Source: Companilactobacillus sp. (GTDB lineage: Bacteria; Bacillota; Bacilli; Lactobacillales; Lactobacillaceae). Taken from it: a stretch of DNA of 64,000 nucleotides. Location of the stretch: contig NZ_JAKVLR010000001.1 in assembly GCF_022484265.1 (NCBI RefSeq), positions 2,600,001-2,664,000 on the forward strand. Reading direction: 5' to 3'. Below the pieces are notes generated by a model. The model was not told the DNA's origin and ran no database searches. It saw nothing but the letters and a program-made list of their open reading frames with translations. This document shows positions 45,201 through 54,335 of the stretch, in pieces (the stretch's first letter is position 1; each line of letters starts with the position of its first letter). Position numbers and translations under genes: made by a program.

Positions 45201-47310
45201 TGTTAAAGCAATGATCAAGCCAATCAAGAATTATAAGGACGCCATTAAAGAACTTAAATCGTTTTTGAAAAAGAATGATCCTAGTAAGGATCTAGATTCT
45301 ATTAATAAACGATTATCAGGTTCCAGCAAAAATTGGGATAAGATGGCAAAACCAATTAAAAAAGTTGGTGATGCATTCAAAACATTAACTCAATTTTCTA
45401 AGTCAATGGCGAAGAACGATGCGTTTGCAGCATTGAACAAGGATTTACCAAAACTCGAATCTACGGTTAAGAAAAGTAAATTAGACGATTACTTGAATAA
45501 AATGAGTAAGAATCTCAAGAAAAATAAATTAGCTGAGCATATTAAAGATTTGGACAAGAGTATCAAGAAGAGTACTCCAAATTGGACTAAATTCGAAAAA
45601 CCGATTAATAAGGTCGGTAAAGCATTCGATACGCTTAATAAATTCCTTAAAAGCTATGGTAAATCCAATCCTTTTGAAAAGTTAGAAAAGGATTTTACTT
45701 CATTAACAAAAACCCTTAATAAAACAAATATTGGTACTGTATTAAAGAAACAAATTGATACAGCAAACAAGGCCACCAAGAGCAACACGTTTGCTTCTAA
45801 TTTCAACAAGTCAACTAAGAGTATTGAGAAGAGTCTCAAATCTTTCGATAGAATATTCCAGAAGAGTTGGAATAACGTTTGGAAGAGTGCAAATAGTAAT
45901 TTAAAGAGTCGCATGTCTACCATTGTTAAAACATTTAACAGTGACACTAACAAATTGAAATCAAGAGAGAAGAGCTTTACAAATGCATTTATAGGCGAGT
46001 GGAATAGTTGGTTGAATAAAGTCGTTAATTTATTTAAGGGTGGATTTAATCAGCTCCCTGGTATTGCTTCAAAACAAATGTCTAAAGTTATTGATCAAAT
46101 TAACAAGGGTATTGGTGGAGTCAATGCTGTCATCAAGGACTTTGGCGGTAAATCATTATCCCTAGCTAGATATGCAACAGGTACTTCTGGAACTCCTGGG
46201 GGACTTGCTGTTGTTGGTGAAGAAGGATTTGAACTAGCTCATGATAAAGAACATGGCATCTACCCTGTTGGGTTAGGTGGAGAAGAAGTAAGATATTTGA
46301 GTCCTGATACTTCAATCATGCCACATGGTATGTCTCAGCAATTTCTTAACATGGTTGATTCACTTCCACATCATGCCAATGGTAAAGGTGATGCAACCGG
46401 GGATATGATGTCGTACCTATTGGATCATTTAGATGAAATCAAAAAGGACCCAATGCCACTACTAAAGAAGAGATTCTTTGATAAGGCTAAGTTCTCAGGA
46501 AGTCAATTTAATGTGAACTTCGGTAATGCGTTATCAAATGGATTCCTGAAATCAATCTCTGGACCTTTTAAAAAGCAACTAGAGAACCTAGATTTCTCAA
46601 TGGGTGGTAATTATGATCCTAAAATGATTATGGCAGCCGCTGCGATGATGCACGTTAGTCCTTCAGCATCATTCATTAAAATGTTGCAGGCGGTTATTCA
46701 ATCAGAATCTGGTGGAAGAAATATCGTCCAACAGATACATGATGTTAACTCTGGAGGTAATGAAGCCCGAGGTATCTTGCAATATACGCCCCCAACATTC
46801 GGTTATTACGCCATGCCTGGACACAAAAACATTATGAATCCATTTGATCAATTATTGGCATTTTTTAACAATAGCGATTGGCAGAGTTCTATTGGTCCAA
46901 CAAGTATTTGGGGTGTATCTAAAATTGATTGGTTGCATTCTGGGCCTCAAGGTCATAGGCGTATGGCAAATGGTGGTTTCGTTTCCTCAGAAACCAAAGC
47001 AATCGTTGGCGAGGCTGGGCCTGAAGTAGTTATCCCACTGAATAGAAAGCAAAGAGCTTTAGATTTAATGGTTAAAGCAAATCAATATATGAATGGAGGA
47101 CAAAGTACACCTAATACTGAAAATCAAAATAATGAGTTAAATGATACTATGCAGTCTCAATTAATGGCCACACAGGAACAAAATTCATTATTGAAAAACA
47201 TTCTTTCTGCAATCGGTTCTAGTAACGGTAACGGTGGTTCAGGAATGGACAACTTTTTACAACAAATGGCAGGTTCAAAAAGAATGCATGATTTTCAGGC
47301 GGGCTATTAA
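42295..47310 (+). CDS. Tape-measure protein with C-terminal lytic transglycosylase domain
   Basis: 1671 residues, giving a tail of roughly 250 nm if 1.5 A per residue applies. Coiled coils fill about 1-240. Residues about 270-470 are the PhageMin_Tail core (SGARNATELQNTTKVTSNLL, then DMTATNFSDLGIGMSYVGST). Hydrophobic glycine-rich stretches follow near 820-880. Lys-rich coiled coils span about 950-1260. Residues about 1455-1550 hold an SLT-like lysozyme domain (SESGGRNIVQQIHDVNSGGN, ARGILQYTPPTFG). GEAGPEVVIPL near 1585 is a conserved tape-measure motif. GGGAGG before ATG. Confidence 0.93.
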   Translation: MAKDMQLNTGIHIDTIQSEGSIKSLKNQVRALTSEWKANEAVLRANGDYQNAYKSKVDGLNRSIEGQKNYINRLKDEMKLLDTSTSEGSKKYSDLASKINNATRQMSNMSQQQERAKNVLDLYNQGIMKQKDALERTKSVTDSLIEKYKAEGQSIKANSTEREALKKRITDLNSLYEKESKQLQNVKKYSGSTSKEFSQQQTRVNELGAEIGRSNSRYRELGTQLGIAGTHFVGFRENVGKSKQVLSMTRDSIKNTASHLKNLALTATLAGTALGAALASGARNATELQNTTKVTSNLLVTGGEKVSEVTRNVAEMQKDGQQYALKYGKSQNEIALGYQDLIKRGYDSKQALGAMRSELQASVASGDDFADVVKVSSQTLEAFGMRTDSTKGMIKNTKTAVNDLAYAADMTATNFSDLGIGMSYVGSTAHQAGFSLAETSSAMGILSNNGLEADKAGTGLRKAINSLISPTKGVSGALEKMGLSTKDFVGQDGKLKSMTDIFGLLNEHTQGMSKQSKVDLFHSIFGTTGQQAGLILADNAKQLGELNKKVEDSSKNNYVAKLAEKNSKTGKVALDRLKQAFDSITMTIASNALPAITQIGDKLAKGAGSKEFEKDIKGIGVTVGHLTDNVAVFFGYLGQHHEDVQGIVTSTGKIVGYLAEGAWNTFAGTLKVIGGAFGLVSSNGEKAKDPLHVMNEFVTNLAKHKTAIEAIGGSIAAIWALNKMSNFALKLNEITGLFSKLSGSLKKSDLPIEASNLADNTATSFNNKLSTKLSSSQMGSNIMAMGKSTMGKFALGMSAVEVGFDVVSAITAKNPQERVTKSGEAVGTALGTGIGAVLGGPIGAMIGSQLGDQIGKYAAPSISNLLKNGTFYDSKSLEYMKQQRENAKENMDNTNKKSDFGNLLENNFDQKKADADAAKNFEKQKAIFDKWDKKIKDYKSGKSKSSKTSTKEAVESVATTHVSKKDIENVKAMIKPIKNYKDAIKELKSFLKKNDPSKDLDSINKRLSGSSKNWDKMAKPIKKVGDAFKTLTQFSKSMAKNDAFAALNKDLPKLESTVKKSKLDDYLNKMSKNLKKNKLAEHIKDLDKSIKKSTPNWTKFEKPINKVGKAFDTLNKFLKSYGKSNPFEKLEKDFTSLTKTLNKTNIGTVLKKQIDTANKATKSNTFASNFNKSTKSIEKSLKSFDRIFQKSWNNVWKSANSNLKSRMSTIVKTFNSDTNKLKSREKSFTNAFIGEWNSWLNKVVNLFKGGFNQLPGIASKQMSKVIDQINKGIGGVNAVIKDFGGKSLSLARYATGTSGTPGGLAVVGEEGFELAHDKEHGIYPVGLGGEEVRYLSPDTSIMPHGMSQQFLNMVDSLPHHANGKGDATGDMMSYLLDHLDEIKKDPMPLLKKRFFDKAKFSGSQFNVNFGNALSNGFLKSISGPFKKQLENLDFSMGGNYDPKMIMAAAAMMHVSPSASFIKMLQAVIQSESGGRNIVQQIHDVNSGGNEARGILQYTPPTFGYYAMPGHKNIMNPFDQLLAFFNNSDWQSSIGPTSIWGVSKIDWLHSGPQGHRRMANGGFVSSETKAIVGEAGPEVVIPLNRKQRALDLMVKANQYMNGGQSTPNTENQNNELNDTMQSQLMATQEQNSLLKNILSAIGSSNGNGGSGMDNFLQQMAGSKRMHDFQAGY

Positions 47311-47312
47311 TT

Positions 47313-48152
47313 ATGCAAGAATCTAATATGCAGACATTATACATAAAAAAACAAGGCGAACCAGAGATTGCAATTACTGCCAATCATCAGTTTGCCTTTT
47401 TGAGTCTAGTTAATGGTACTCCTAAGCCCAAGATGAATACATATACTCCAACAGGTATTGATGGTCAGATACAACAAGGTGCCATTACTTATGACGCCAC
47501 AACAGTTCAAGCTGATTTTTTAATAAATGCTCGAAATGTATATGAGCTCGATCTTTTAGAACATAAAATTTATGATCTGTTTTCAAGTCGTGCGGTAATG
47601 AGATTACGGAGTTCGGTCAGTCCAGCTTTGGTGGTTTATTGCTATCCGCAACCATTTACAATGACAAGAGTGGACTATGCAGAAAAAAGCTTTTCAGTCA
47701 CGTTTAATAATTTGTCAGGTTTTAGACAATCGATTGTTAATTCAGATGAGATATTTAAACTCAATGGAAATTACCAAATAGGATTAAACCTTCCAAGAGA
47801 CAAAGATTTCTCATATCATTTTAAATCTAATGACTTTAATGTTTACAACCCAAGTGATGTTGATATCCAACCATTGGAACAACGACATGATTTGGTGATT
47901 AAAATTACCGGTACAGGAAATAATATGATTTTAACTAATACTACTTCAAATGAAGTTTTTACTTATAAGAAAGGACTAACGGAGAGCCAAACACTGACTA
48001 TTAATGGTATCAATCCATTTTTAGATGATACGTCTTGTGGCATTGATACTGACCACGGAACAATCAGTCTGGTCAAGGGAAATAATCATTTCACTGTATC
48101 TGGGTTAGACAATCCAGATATAACATTTAGCTTTCCGTTTTTATATTTCTAA
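47313..48152 (+). CDS. Distal tail protein (Dit)
   Basis: 279 residues; N-terminal ring domain and LINARNVYELDLLEHKIYDL segment, then VDYAEKSFSVTFNNLSGFRQS, the siphovirus tail component pattern. Forms the hub between tail tube and tip. Stop overlaps the next ATG. ATG 47313 has only a weak SD. Confidence 0.85.
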   Translation: MQESNMQTLYIKKQGEPEIAITANHQFAFLSLVNGTPKPKMNTYTPTGIDGQIQQGAITYDATTVQADFLINARNVYELDLLEHKIYDLFSSRAVMRLRSSVSPALVVYCYPQPFTMTRVDYAEKSFSVTFNNLSGFRQSIVNSDEIFKLNGNYQIGLNLPRDKDFSYHFKSNDFNVYNPSDVDIQPLEQRHDLVIKITGTGNNMILTNTTSNEVFTYKKGLTESQTLTINGINPFLDDTSCGIDTDHGTISLVKGNNHFTVSGLDNPDITFSFPFLYF

Positions 48153-49350
48153 TGACTGAAAAAATATTAGTTAAAGAACGTACCGGTAAGTACGAAGAAT
48201 TGTTAAATAATTGTATCGAACCTGAAACTTTTATCATTGATTGGGAAAAAAATAGCAACTATGAATTGTCATTTACAGCTTTTGATGATCATTCGTTAGC
48301 TTTTAACCTACTTACTAACGAGAATCATATAATCGCAGATGATCAAGAATTCGTGATCAAAACATCTGAACCAACACTATCAGGTTCAACACATACTATA
48401 GATGTTAAAGCCACACACATTGGTTATGAATGCACTTATATTCGAACCAACGAAAGTATGAATGGTTCATTTGGATTTACACCTAAAGGGTTGTTTGATT
48501 ATGTCACTAAGAATGGTCGAAACGCTGTTGGATTTACTTACGAAATCCATGGAGATTTTCAACCAGTTCAATTTGACAACATGGGCAAATGTTCTTTAAA
48601 GGATGTGTTGAGTAAAATTACTGATTCATGGAAAGGGGCAGTTTATACATTTGATAATAGGCATATCGATATATGGTCCGAATCCGAATTTAAAAAGGAT
48701 AACGGTAGAGTGATTCATTACTATCACGATACGTCAGATGTTAAATTATCTGCCGACACCACGGAATTGCAAAATATTGCCATGGTTTATCCAGGCCAAA
48801 AGGATACTAGTAAATCTGGCGATACTACTAACAACTCAGAGACTGATAGTAATAGTAGTGACAGTTCTCAGAATAATGACTCTGAGACTAAGCCTGAGTA
48901 TATTTTTCCACCTTTTGAGGTGCGAGATGAGGATTCTATTGCTCGTTTCGGAGAAAAAGCTAAGATATCAATGACGACAAATCACAGAACGCTGATGATG
49001 CTAAGAAGTCAGCACTATCGCAGATGAAATCCGAACCAGCAATTACATTAACTTCTACCTATTATGGAGACGATGATTTTCTAAAAGGTGAAAGTGTTCT
49101 GTTAAAAGTTCAACCGTTGAACTTAGATACTAATGTTACAGTTGTGGGAATAAAAAAGGCCTTACTCAACTTTGAGCAGGTCAAGCAAATTACTTTTAAC
49201 AATACGGTTCAGACTTACTTTGACCTTGAAAATAGTACAAAGAACACAATTACTAATTTAATTGATTCTAAGATCAGCAATATTACTAATAGTAATTCTT
49301 CCGATTCCAATCAAAGTAATAAGTTATGGGAAGTAGGTGAGGTTAAATGA
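48152..49350 (+). pseudogene. Tail-associated endopeptidase (Tal), frameshifted
   Basis: First frame 48152-49027 has the prophage endopeptidase tail pattern (FIIDWEKNSNYELSFTAFDD, SLKDVLSKITDSWKGAVYTF). It goes out of frame near 48962 and ends TNHRTLMMLRSQHYRR. The right frame resumes at GAT ATC AAT GAC (48964), reading DINDDKSQNADDAKKSALSQ and on to SEPAITLTSTYYGDDDF. Restoring one A at 48962-48963 (GCT AAA GAT) gives one 399-residue product. The protein forms the tail tip. Confidence 0.87.
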
Positions 49351-50330
49351 CAAAAATCATGCAACTCTCTGATTTCGAGGGCAATAAGGCTTATGCAAAA
49401 ACTCACGCTGATGATGATTCTGTTGAGGGATTAACAAATTTCGTAAACAGCCTAATTAAAGGCACTAGTACAAATATTGATCTCACCGATTATTTTACTA
49501 AGGAAGAAATTAAACAATTACTTTCTGATTCGATCAAGGATTCTTTAAAAGATTATTATACGAAGGAGGAAGTTAAAGAGCTTATGGCAACCGGAACCGA
49601 TTTAAGTGATTACTATACCAAAGAACAAATTGACAGTATCATCGAAAAAATTCCTAAAACGGATTTATCTAACTACTATACAAAGGCCGATGTGGATGAA
49701 CTAATTAAACAAATTTCATCCGTAGATTTTTCTAATTACTCGACTACTGATGAAATGAAAACTGCAATATCTGATGCAATTAAAGAGTACAAGCCTGATA
49801 TGAGTGATTATTATGATAAAACCACTGTTGACAATAAAATTGCTCAATCAAATGGGAATACTACAGATCTAAGCCAATATCTTACAAAAGTTGAAACGAT
49901 TGATGTTATAAATGACGCTATTACTGAGAAATTAGATAATTACTATACAAAAACCGAAACTGATTCTGCAATAATGAGCAAAGGTGGTTTTAGTCCTGAA
50001 ACAACTGTTATAAAAAGTTTCTTAAACGGTTGGAAAGGGCAAGCAACCTTAACAAAACTTGATAAGCTAGTGGTTTTTCAGGTATTAATTAGTTCAGGTG
50101 CTACAGAGGAACAGGCTATCTTTGAGATTCCGAAAGGATATTTGCCTGATCTATCTATGTTTTCAAGAAATAAGGCAATGATTTTCACTGGGCAAGGATT
50201 TGATTCGTCGTTAGGATCTGATCGGACTGGATCATTTGTTATGGATAGCGAAAAATTTTATCTTAGGTCTAGTGATTTTTTTGATTCAACTAGAACTTAT
50301 AATATTTACGGGAGTTATTACATAGCATGA
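49347..50330 (+). CDS. Tail fibre/receptor-binding protein with YYTK repeats
   Basis: 327 residues. Residues about 50-210 hold eight or so copies of a D-Y-Y/F-T-K-E-E/x-V/I repeat (TDYFTKEEIKQLL, KDYYTKEEVKELM, SDYYTKEQIDSII, SNYYTKADVDELI, DNYYTKTETDSAI), probably a trimeric stalk. Residues about 225-327 are a separate C-terminal head (GWKGQATLTKLDKLVVFQVL), likely the receptor-binding part. GTAGGTGAGG before ATG 49347. Confidence 0.75.
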   Translation: MTKIMQLSDFEGNKAYAKTHADDDSVEGLTNFVNSLIKGTSTNIDLTDYFTKEEIKQLLSDSIKDSLKDYYTKEEVKELMATGTDLSDYYTKEQIDSIIEKIPKTDLSNYYTKADVDELIKQISSVDFSNYSTTDEMKTAISDAIKEYKPDMSDYYDKTTVDNKIAQSNGNTTDLSQYLTKVETIDVINDAITEKLDNYYTKTETDSAIMSKGGFSPETTVIKSFLNGWKGQATLTKLDKLVVFQVLISSGATEEQAIFEIPKGYLPDLSMFSRNKAMIFTGQGFDSSLGSDRTGSFVMDSEKFYLRSSDFFDSTRTYNIYGSYYIA

Positions 50331-50758
50331 TAAAAATTACTGAAGACACCTCATATATTAATTTTCTAAATGATAATGATGAAAACTTTACCGAGATTTC
50401 TAATAATATTAGCAGTGTATATAAGTTATTGCAGAGCTTATATATGACTGATAGAAGTTATACACCAAGCTTTAAAAAGTTAGTTAATAGTTTTGATGAT
50501 GTCAAATTATACAATAATTTGTACGATGATTATCATTTATTAAATGAATTGTTGAATAATACAGTAGATATGTTAAACAAAGCAGGAGTTGCTAATTTAG
50601 TGACTCATGATGAGTTCAAACATATTTATCTAGAAATACCTAAGCAATTAGAGTTAAACGAAACATATATAGAAATATTTAATAAAGACTGGCAAGCCGT
50701 TGATGATTTTATTAACGAACTTGATACCAGTCTTTTTATTTACAAGGAGGAAAAATAA
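50327..50758 (+). CDS. Hypothetical tail-region protein (143 aa)
   Basis: Helical, acidic, no family recognised (SVYKLLQSLYMTDRSYTPSF segment). Overlaps the fibre gene stop (ATGATAA) and is followed at once by the baseplate gene. Probably a tip or fibre accessory protein. Confidence 0.65.
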   Translation: MIKITEDTSYINFLNDNDENFTEISNNISSVYKLLQSLYMTDRSYTPSFKKLVNSFDDVKLYNNLYDDYHLLNELLNNTVDMLNKAGVANLVTHDEFKHIYLEIPKQLELNETYIEIFNKDWQAVDDFINELDTSLFIYKEEK

Positions 50759-52267
50759 ATGGACGAAAATATTAAAGATATCTTGGATCAAGATACTTGG
50801 TTACCAGTAACTCCTGATATCACTAAAGATGGATATATCAAAATTGATTTAAATAAAGTAGACCTAGTTACATATTCATTTAATAAGCGATTTAGACAGG
50901 GTGAAAATGGCCCACAATTGAAGTTATGGTTTTATGATGGCAACCAACCTCATCAGTTAGACAAGGACAACTCATCTGTAACACTGTATGGCTTAGATGC
51001 TGGAGATAAGATTAAAGTGATTTCTGCAGACCAAAGCGATACATGGCAAACAGGAAGAGTAGTGATTGCATTAAGTTCACAGGTGATGGCAACTGCTGGA
51101 CAGTACAAACGCTGTGTAATTGAGGTTAAGAACAAGGATCAAGTTATTGCGACAATCAATTTTAATTTAGACGTTTTACCTAACGATTTTTATAATTTGA
51201 ACATTGGCAGCGATCCTTTTAGTTCTCAAGTCGATGAAAAAGTAAAAAACACAATCAATTACTTTAATGATATTTCAAAAGAAGCAACGGATAAATATGA
51301 TGGATTGAAGCAAGCCATCGATAATATTACAGATCAGATTGCTAAGAATAACATAGTAACTAAAGATCAATTATTAAATTATTATACTAGAGACGAAATC
51401 GATGCAATGCTAAAGAAGTTGAACGGCGATGGAGAAGTTACTAATAAACAGTCATTACCATCAGGTTCTTTCGTTGGTATACCAAGTACAGTAACTGCAT
51501 ACCTTGGAAATGGGACCGTTTCACGTACTTTAGATAGTGGAGAAACTTTTGGAACCGATACCTCAGCTATTTTAAACAATAAAACTGTCTATCGTGTATC
51601 CACAGACGAATGGGTGTATTCAAATGAGGTGACGTATGTAACACCAAAGATTATTACAGTTACACCTTCTTCGACATCACCACGTCTTTATAATAGCTGT
51701 GGCAAGGATGTATCCAGATCTCTAACTGTAGTCCCATATCCTGCTGATATGGTTATGACTTATGGAGATATTACAGCATATAGAATTTCTACAAATGAAT
51801 ATATTGATAGTCGTGATACGACAACTGGAAATAGCGGAGGAAATACTGGTACAACTGTTATTACTGGAATAAACGCAACTAGTTCTAACCTGGAAAAAGT
51901 TGGTGTTATTAGAGATTCAAAAGTTATTAGTAAATCAGGAGTGTCTGGCAGAACGATATCAGCAGGACAAGATTTCCAGGCGTCACACTATGGAACTTAT
52001 AACGGAGAAGACTATTATCAAATTTCAACTGATGAATGGATCAAAGCTTATGATGTGACTAAAGTTATCAAGGGTAATTATAATGATGTAACTATTTCAG
52101 CCTCAAATCCAAGATTATATAATGATTGTCTACAAAATGTTTCTAGATCAATTAGTGGCACTTTCCATGTAGACGCTTCTATTAGTGGTATTGATAATAA
52201 TGGTAACACCATTGATGGCTTAAGGATTTCTACAAATGAATATGTAGATCAAAGAGATACGGTATAG
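50759..52267 (+). CDS. BppU-like baseplate protein with SLAP-type repeats
   Basis: 502 residues. Residues about 1-140 are a BppU N-terminal domain (WLPVTPDITKDGYIKIDLNK, FNKRFRQGENGPQLKLWFYD). A coiled coil with YYTRDEIDAML follows (about 160-225). From about 230 to 502 there are four SLAP-like surface-layer repeats, marked by YRVSTDEWV, YRISTNEYI, YQISTDEWI and LRISTNEYV. SLAP domains attach Lactobacillaceae proteins to the cell wall, so here they probably bind the host surface. AAGGAGGA before ATG. Confidence 0.8.
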   Translation: MDENIKDILDQDTWLPVTPDITKDGYIKIDLNKVDLVTYSFNKRFRQGENGPQLKLWFYDGNQPHQLDKDNSSVTLYGLDAGDKIKVISADQSDTWQTGRVVIALSSQVMATAGQYKRCVIEVKNKDQVIATINFNLDVLPNDFYNLNIGSDPFSSQVDEKVKNTINYFNDISKEATDKYDGLKQAIDNITDQIAKNNIVTKDQLLNYYTRDEIDAMLKKLNGDGEVTNKQSLPSGSFVGIPSTVTAYLGNGTVSRTLDSGETFGTDTSAILNNKTVYRVSTDEWVYSNEVTYVTPKIITVTPSSTSPRLYNSCGKDVSRSLTVVPYPADMVMTYGDITAYRISTNEYIDSRDTTTGNSGGNTGTTVITGINATSSNLEKVGVIRDSKVISKSGVSGRTISAGQDFQASHYGTYNGEDYYQISTDEWIKAYDVTKVIKGNYNDVTISASNPRLYNDCLQNVSRSISGTFHVDASISGIDNNGNTIDGLRISTNEYVDQRDTV

Positions 52268-52279
52268 CGGTGGACATAT

Positions 52280-52696
52280 ATGAAAGAAAAAATAGATCAT
52301 TTTAGAAGACATTACCGTAGAAATTACGTTTGGATTTGGATATCCATGGCAACTTATGGACTCTCTTATTTTACGTATACTGTTCCGCATGGATTTGATT
52401 CATTAATATCACCTTTTGGTATCTTCAGACATCTACAGGATCCAACGATAATGGTTGTTGAAATAATAATTGCGACATATTCTCTAATCGTTTCCTTGTG
52501 GAATTTGAGCCAGCTTTGGGCGAAACCACTAAGATCAGCATCATTAATGTTTGTATGGGTCACCTTTTCGATAGGATTATTGGCGTTTGATATCTCAAAT
52601 AGAATGTTTTCCTTAGGCCTGCCACTGACCATTTTTATGGCGGCGCTGGTTTTTGAAACTTCTAGAATAGGTAACAATAGGGAGCGTGAGAAATGA
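52280..52696 (+). CDS. Four-helix membrane protein before the holin
   Basis: 138 residues with helices near 18-35, 52-72, 85-103 and 107-125. Basic N terminus (DHFRRHYRRNY). No family recognised. Position between baseplate and holin genes suggests a lysis accessory. Stop overlaps the next gene. Confidence 0.65.
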   Translation: MKEKIDHFRRHYRRNYVWIWISMATYGLSYFTYTVPHGFDSLISPFGIFRHLQDPTIMVVEIIIATYSLIVSLWNLSQLWAKPLRSASLMFVWVTFSIGLLAFDISNRMFSLGLPLTIFMAALVFETSRIGNNREREK

Positions 52697-52965
52697 AGGA
52701 TTTTGTGAGTATTATTGCACCTATTGTTGGAAGTGTCCTTGGTTATGCGGCGGCTAAATTAGAACGCAGAGGAAATGATATAGATTTGTCCAGAGAAATA
52801 AAAAAAGGCGTTAAAGACAATGAGTCATTAAGAATTGAGAACAGTAACTTGCAAATTGAGATCAATAACTTAAAAGAAGAGTTAAAAGATCTACGTGCAG
52901 ATAATAAAAACATGAGAGATGAAATTAGACATATTAAGAAGGAATTAACAAATGGAAAATCTTAA
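52693..52965 (+). CDS. Membrane-anchored coiled-coil protein of the lysis module
   Basis: 90 residues. One N-terminal hydrophobic segment (FVSIIAPIVGSVLGYAAAKL) followed by a coiled coil of about 55 residues (NESLRIENSNLQIEINNLKE and on). Resembles small antiholin or hemolysin XhlA-like proteins in layout only. Overlaps the holin gene. Confidence 0.65.
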   Translation: MKDFVSIIAPIVGSVLGYAAAKLERRGNDIDLSREIKKGVKDNESLRIENSNLQIEINNLKEELKDLRADNKNMRDEIRHIKKELTNGKS

Positions 52966-53191
52966 AAGCAACCTTACAATTGATTACCACTCAAAGGTTT
53001 GGTGGGTATCGGTTGTATCAATTGTTTTAGTTTTAATTCAACAAGTGCTGAAGATGTTTGGTGTTGAGATGCCAGATGGGTTAGACACAGAAATAATGAA
53101 TGTAGTTAATTCGTTATTGGCACTCGGAGGATTGTTAGGAATTATTTACGATACATCCAATGGAGGAACAGATGAAAAAGAAAATAGTTAG
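52952..53191 (+). CDS. Phi-LC3 family holin
   Basis: 79 residues with two membrane helices (about 16-32 and 50-66). The YHSKVWWVSVVSIVLVLIQQ and NSLLALGGLLGIIYDTSNGG segments with terminal DPT/DT-type motif match phi-LC3 holins. Forms membrane lesions at lysis. Overlaps the endolysin gene start by 20 nt. Confidence 0.92.
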   Translation: MENLKSNLTIDYHSKVWWVSVVSIVLVLIQQVLKMFGVEMPDGLDTEIMNVVNSLLALGGLLGIIYDTSNGGTDEKENS

Positions 53192-54218
53192 CCTTTTGGG
53201 CTTACTGCTTGTTGCAGTAGGTCTTTTTATTTATGCAAATGAAGTTAAAGCAGATAACGTTAATATTAATTATGATTATCAGTTGGGCACCTATGAAGGT
53301 GATAGCAGAACGGCCTATCCGTGGTATATAATTCTTCACGAATCTGGAAACCAGAACGACATTTATGATCCAAATGCTGTATTGCATGAAGTGCAATATA
53401 TGAAGAACAATTATAACAACGCTTATTCAACATTTTTTGTTGGAGGCGGGGGTCAGGTCTATCAAATTGGTGAACCAGGTTATGTAGCTTGGGCAGCATT
53501 GAGTGGCAATCCGTATTCCCCTGTTCAAATCGAACTAGCAAGGACTGCAGATAAAGCAACGTTTAATAATGATTATAGAACCTATATAAATTTAGCTAGG
53601 TACTATGCAAATCAATATGGTATTCCACTCACATTAGATGAGGGATATGCAGGAACTAAAGGTGTAAAGACTCACCAATGGATTACTAATAATTATGGTG
53701 GAGATCATCAAGACCCTTATGGATATTTATCAAGTTGGGGGATTACTCGACAACAGTTATCACATGATTTGATGTACGGAATAGATGAATCTCAACCAAC
53801 AGTCTGCAGAGACGTTGTTACGGTCAAAAACGGACCTGCAACGGGAATTGCTGCATGGAATTCTAAAGGAAAAATTGTTCCTGGTTCTAATTCAACATTT
53901 AGAAATGACACCTCATGGAAAACCGCAAACATTAAAATGATTAATGGCTTGCCAATGTACCAGGTCTCGACGGATGAATATATCCCTAAGAAGTACACGG
54001 ACCAAGCAGGGATTATCACGATTAACGCGATTGCTGGTATTACAGCTATCAATAGCAAGAGCGAAGAATACAAGGGTAGTGAAAAGACATTCAGTGACCA
54101 ATCAAAATGGCTCTCTGATGATAAAGGCGTACGTGTAATTAATGGTAGATTATGTTTCCAAGTATCTACTGACCAGTACATCGATGCCTTCTACACAATC
54201 GGTGGCGGAAATAAATAG
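53172..54218 (+). CDS. Secreted endolysin: amidase_2 domain with two SLAP-type wall-binding repeats
   Basis: 348 residues from ATG 53172 (GGAGG 8 nt upstream; ATG 53160 has no SD). Residues 1-27 are a Sec signal (IVSLLGLLLVAVGLFIYA, then A-D). Residues about 30-205 are N-acetylmuramoyl-L-alanine amidase: ILHESGN supplies a zinc His, GVKTHQWI another, and GGDHQDPYGYL the last. Two SLAP-type repeats (YQVSTDEYI and FQVSTDQYI) form residues about 225-348. A signal peptide means export may not need the holin pore. Confidence 0.92.
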   Translation: MKKKIVSLLGLLLVAVGLFIYANEVKADNVNINYDYQLGTYEGDSRTAYPWYIILHESGNQNDIYDPNAVLHEVQYMKNNYNNAYSTFFVGGGGQVYQIGEPGYVAWAALSGNPYSPVQIELARTADKATFNNDYRTYINLARYYANQYGIPLTLDEGYAGTKGVKTHQWITNNYGGDHQDPYGYLSSWGITRQQLSHDLMYGIDESQPTVCRDVVTVKNGPATGIAAWNSKGKIVPGSNSTFRNDTSWKTANIKMINGLPMYQVSTDEYIPKKYTDQAGIITINAIAGITAINSKSEEYKGSEKTFSDQSKWLSDDKGVRVINGRLCFQVSTDQYIDAFYTIGGGNK

Positions 54219-54230
54219 TAATACAAAAAA

Positions 54231-54263
54231 AGACCCACATCTATTAAATTAGGTGTGGGCTTT
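54231..54263 (+). terminator. Terminator of the late operon
   Basis: GACCCACATCT / AGGTGTGGGC stem with a TATTAAATT loop, followed by T7. One of three look-alike hairpins (also about 54959 and 55289). Confidence 0.88.
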
Positions 54264-54335
54264 TTTTGCGTATAACTTGCAAAAATGATTTCAATATATT
54301 AACATCTAATTATAAATATAAAAAGGAGTGATTTT

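Noticed and set aside
42295..47310. Treating the SLT domain in the tape-measure protein as a separate lysin gene.
   Set aside because: The frame is continuous and such domains are common in tape-measure proteins, where they help DNA entry through the wall.
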